A DNA stretch of 7,100 nt from an uncultured Pirellulales bacterium (GTDB lineage Bacteria; Planctomycetota; Planctomycetia; Pirellulales; Lacipirellulaceae): positions 1 through 7,100 of the forward strand of contig CAMYJY010000104.1 of NCBI GenBank assembly GCA_947258835.1. The letters run 5' to 3'. The notes beneath the pieces are model-generated. The model saw only the letters and a program-made list of their open reading frames with translations. It ran no database searches and was not told the origin of the DNA. The first letter of the stretch is position 1; the number at the start of each line of letters is the position of its first letter. Shown here in pieces: positions 5,424-7,100 of this stretch. Both the position numbers and the translations under genes were made by a program.

Positions 5424-6716
5424 TTAGTCCTCTGCCGCGGAGCGGACCGCGACCGAGGCGGTGGTGCCGGAGATGAGTTGCATTCCGGGGGGCACCTCCA
5501 ACAGTCGGATCCGGACGGGTACGCGTTGCGGTAGCCGCACCCAATCAAAGGTGGGGGCAATTTGGGGGACCTGCCCTGGCTGCCCCTCGGAGGGTGCGAT
5601 ATCCGGCGGATTGACGGCACTACCGATGCTTTCCACTTCGCCTGGGATGGGGGCGTCTGGGTGACTCATCAGCGTCACGACGGCGCGATCCCCTGGCTGG
5701 ATGGAGCGGAGTTTGGTTTCTTGAAAATAGGCGTGCACCCGAAAGGAATCTCGATCTACCAGCACCAGGAGGGGCTGGCCTACCACAGCGTAATCCCCGC
5801 TTTCGACTGCGAGATTGCTGATATATCCGGTGCAGGGCGCGACGATTTTGGTATAGCTTAAATTGAGTTTGGCATTGGCCAGGCTGATTTTGGCGGCTCG
5901 CACGCGGACGTTTTGCTCGCCGGGGGTGCCCAGCGTGGCCTGGGCCTGCTGCAGCGCTGCCTGGGCGGACAGTTGGGCGGCCTGGGCTTGGGCCAGGCCA
6001 TCGGTGGCCAGCAGCCGGTTGACGTTGGCTTCATTCAAACTGGCTTCTGCTTGGGTGAGGGAGGCCTGAGCCTGAGTGCGTCCCGACCGGGCACTGGCCA
6101 GTTGTGCTTCCTGGGCCAGCGAGGTGGCCGCGGTGCTTTCGGCATCTTCAATCGATCCTGCTTTTTTGTCGAGCAGTCGTTTCGCGCGATTGGCTTCAGA
6201 GCGTGCGTTGGTCAGTTCTGCTTGCCGTTGTTTGATCAGTTGTTCGGCAGAGCTGACACCGGCCTGGGCGGCTGTGACCGCCGCCTGAGCGGCTTGAGCT
6301 CGTGCCTCGGCCAGGGTAATATTGCGCCGCGCGGAAGTAACTCCCACCGCGGCCTCATCGGCTTCCGCTTGCGCTACCTGCACGGAGGCCGCCAGAGAGG
6401 CTACCGTCTCTCTGGATTGGTCCAGCGCGACTTGGGCATTCTCGACTGCCAGTTGAAAAGGGCTGGCATCGATCTCAAACAACAAATCGCCTTGCTCTAC
6501 GAGTTGATTATCCCTTACCGCGACGCGGACGAGGTTACCGGCCACTTGGGGTGTCAGCTGAATAATGTTGGCGCGCACTTGACCATCTCTGGTCCAGGGA
6601 CGCGCGGTCCACTTGCAGTACAGGAGGTAGGCACAGCAAGCGGCCAGCACCACCAGTGTCCAGGTGGCAACTTGGGACAAACGCTGTTTCAGAGGTTGTG
6701 CGAGAGGCATCGGCAT
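5424..6716 (-). CDS. HlyD/EmrA-type periplasmic adaptor (membrane fusion protein)
   Basis: The 430-residue protein is a membrane fusion protein of the HlyD/EmrA class, which links an inner-membrane exporter to an outer-membrane channel. Seen: a short cytosolic N-terminus, one membrane anchor (TWTLVVLAACCAYLLY, 19-34), a first half-lipoyl segment (about 50-85, VRANIIQLTPQVAGNLVRV), a very long Ala/Gln/Glu-rich coiled-coil hairpin (about 85-285), the second half-lipoyl segment (LSYTKIVAPCTGYISNLAV, 286-304), a beta-barrel region (VHAYFQETKLRSIQPGD, 327-343), and the EmrA-like DWVRLPQRVPVRI (391-403). No EmrB-like MFS, FUSC or TolC gene is in the window. ATGs at 6716 and 6710 are both possible; neither has a Shine-Dalgarno. 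A TAA lies five bases before the first ATG, which may be the remains of an upstream partner gene. The substrate is unknown. The Ala-rich coiled coil makes the local G+C high (80 of 120 in 5941-6060). Confidence 0.92.
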   Translation of the reverse strand: MPMPLAQPLKQRLSQVATWTLVVLAACCAYLLYCKWTARPWTRDGQVRANIIQLTPQVAGNLVRVAVRDNQLVEQGDLLFEIDASPFQLAVENAQVALDQSRETVASLAASVQVAQAEADEAAVGVTSARRNITLAEARAQAAQAAVTAAQAGVSSAEQLIKQRQAELTNARSEANRAKRLLDKKAGSIEDAESTAATSLAQEAQLASARSGRTQAQASLTQAEASLNEANVNRLLATDGLAQAQAAQLSAQAALQQAQATLGTPGEQNVRVRAAKISLANAKLNLSYTKIVAPCTGYISNLAVESGDYAVVGQPLLVLVDRDSFRVHAYFQETKLRSIQPGDRAVVTLMSHPDAPIPGEVESIGSAVNPPDIAPSEGQPGQVPQIAPTFDWVRLPQRVPVRIRLLEVPPGMQLISGTTASVAVRSAAED

Positions 6717-6752
6717 TTTTTAGGGCAAGATCACCATGAGGCCAATCAGTTT

Positions 6753-6868
6753 ATGTGTGATGTAAGATGTGTGATATTTGATGTACTGGAAAACCTTAGC
6801 TACAAGGTGGGGCGCTACCTGAGAAAATCACACCCCACATCAAATATCTCACATCACACATCACACAT
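6753..6868. repeat. 32-bp imperfect inverted repeat of CATCACACA-like words
   Basis: Left arm 6753-6784 and right arm 6837-6868 are complementary at 29 of 32 positions, separated by 52 bases. The arms are themselves built from short repeated words (ATCACACAT on one strand), so part of the complementarity may come from low complexity. It lies 36 bp upstream of the fusion-protein ATG and could be a dispersed repeat that landed there. No ORF of note lies inside. Confidence 0.85.
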
Positions 6869-6886
6869 TCCGCTACAAGGTGGGGC
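6799..6886. repeat. 15-bp direct repeat flanking the right arm of the 32-bp inverted repeat
   Basis: GCTACAAGGTGGGGC occurs exactly at 6799-6813 and 6872-6886, 73 bp apart. One copy is inside the loop of the 32-bp inverted repeat and the other just outside its right arm. This placement suggests duplication of a composite repeat unit rather than a target-site duplication. Confidence 0.85.
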
Positions 6887-6917
6887 ACGACTACGACTAT
6901 TTTTTTGGGGGGGCATT

Positions 6918-6995
6918 GGGTGCCACTGCTGGCTTGTCCAGCAGTGTGAAACGGGTACCAAGTATCCACTGCTGGGCGAGCCAGCAGTGGCACCC
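6918..6995. repeat. 78-bp nested palindrome with two CACTGCTGG/CCAGCAGTG hairpins
   Basis: The outer arms, 6918-6934 and 6979-6995, are a perfect 17-bp inverted repeat (GGGTGCCACTGCTGGCT and its complement). Within them are two perfect 9-bp hairpins with five-base loops: 6924-6946 (loop CTTGT) and 6967-6989 (loop GCGAG). The element can thus fold either as one long stem or as two side-by-side hairpins. Its build is like dispersed repeats I associate with planctomycete intergenic regions; that is memory, not a search result. Confidence 0.9.
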
Positions 6996-7100
6996 GAGTG
7001 CTAGCTTCGGCAAGCTCTTGCTATCGCTGCTTCCAGTCTAATCAAAAATCATGCGGAGTCACTCGGTTTTGGTCGATCTCTCGCCACCGCGGGTGGCACC
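6996..7100. other. Noncoding right edge with small stem-loops
   Basis: No gene is evident here. AGCTT/AAGCT with loop CGGC (7003-7016) and GCCACC/GGTGGC with loop GCG (7083-7097) form small stems, the second cut close to the window edge. With 6717-6995 this makes nearly 390 bp without a credible gene on either strand; a 65-codon minus-strand frame (6796-6993) runs entirely through repeats and is not considered real. Confidence 0.5.

Noticed and set aside
5913..7004. Plus-strand frame of 363 codons
   Set aside because: It mirrors the Ala/Gln-rich coiled coil of the fusion-protein gene (giving Gly/Leu-rich sequence) and then runs through the repeats.

Overview
The window looks like a chromosomal stretch of a bacterium with long, repeat-rich intergenic gaps, mostly weak Shine-Dalgarno sequences, and sulfate and glycan decoration genes next to envelope efflux genes. 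That mix, and the style of the GC-rich palindromes at the right end, suggest a planctomycete (Pirellulaceae-like). This is an impression from sequence style, not a database match. I see six convincing protein genes, no RNA genes, no insertion sequence with a transposase, and no CRISPR array. I found no defence island or other clearly new multi-gene system.

Left end (1-946). Four contiguous 42-bp units, each carrying a dRS3-like inverted repeat (ATTCCC-N8-GGGAAT), lie downstream of a minus-strand gamma-glutamylcyclotransferase-like gene (297-698). That gene appears to be driven by a promoter with perfect consensus -35 and -10 hexamers (863-890), which leaves a leader of roughly 150 nt.

Glycan region (947-3874). 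On the minus strand an FkbM-type methyltransferase gene (1549-2238) overlaps a small sulfotransferase gene (947-1552) through ATGA, so the two are probably translationally coupled. On the plus strand, a divergent gene (2651-3874) encodes a TPR domain joined to a fucosyltransferase-like domain (NodZ/FUT8/O-FucT type). The three would fit addition of fucose, O-methyl and sulfate groups to a surface glycan. The 412-bp divergent gap holds a doubtful 66-codon frame whose two ends fall in two perfect 11-bp inverted repeats, and a five-codon mini-ORF that ends on the GTG start of the TPR gene.

Efflux region (4074-6716). A CPA1/NhaP-like cation:proton antiporter and an EmrA/HlyD-type membrane fusion protein lie in the same orientation on the minus strand, separated by 138 bp that contain an interrupted palindrome. 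Two hairpins lie directly behind the antiporter stop, facing the convergent TPR gene. The fusion protein has no transporter partner in the window.

Right end (6717-7100). No gene is evident. It holds a 32-bp imperfect inverted repeat made of CATCACACA-like words, a 15-bp direct repeat, adjacent T7 and G7 runs, a 78-bp nested palindrome made of CACTGCTGG/CCAGCAGTG stems, and a final 6-bp stem-loop. This is a composite of what look like dispersed repeats sitting directly upstream of the fusion-protein gene.
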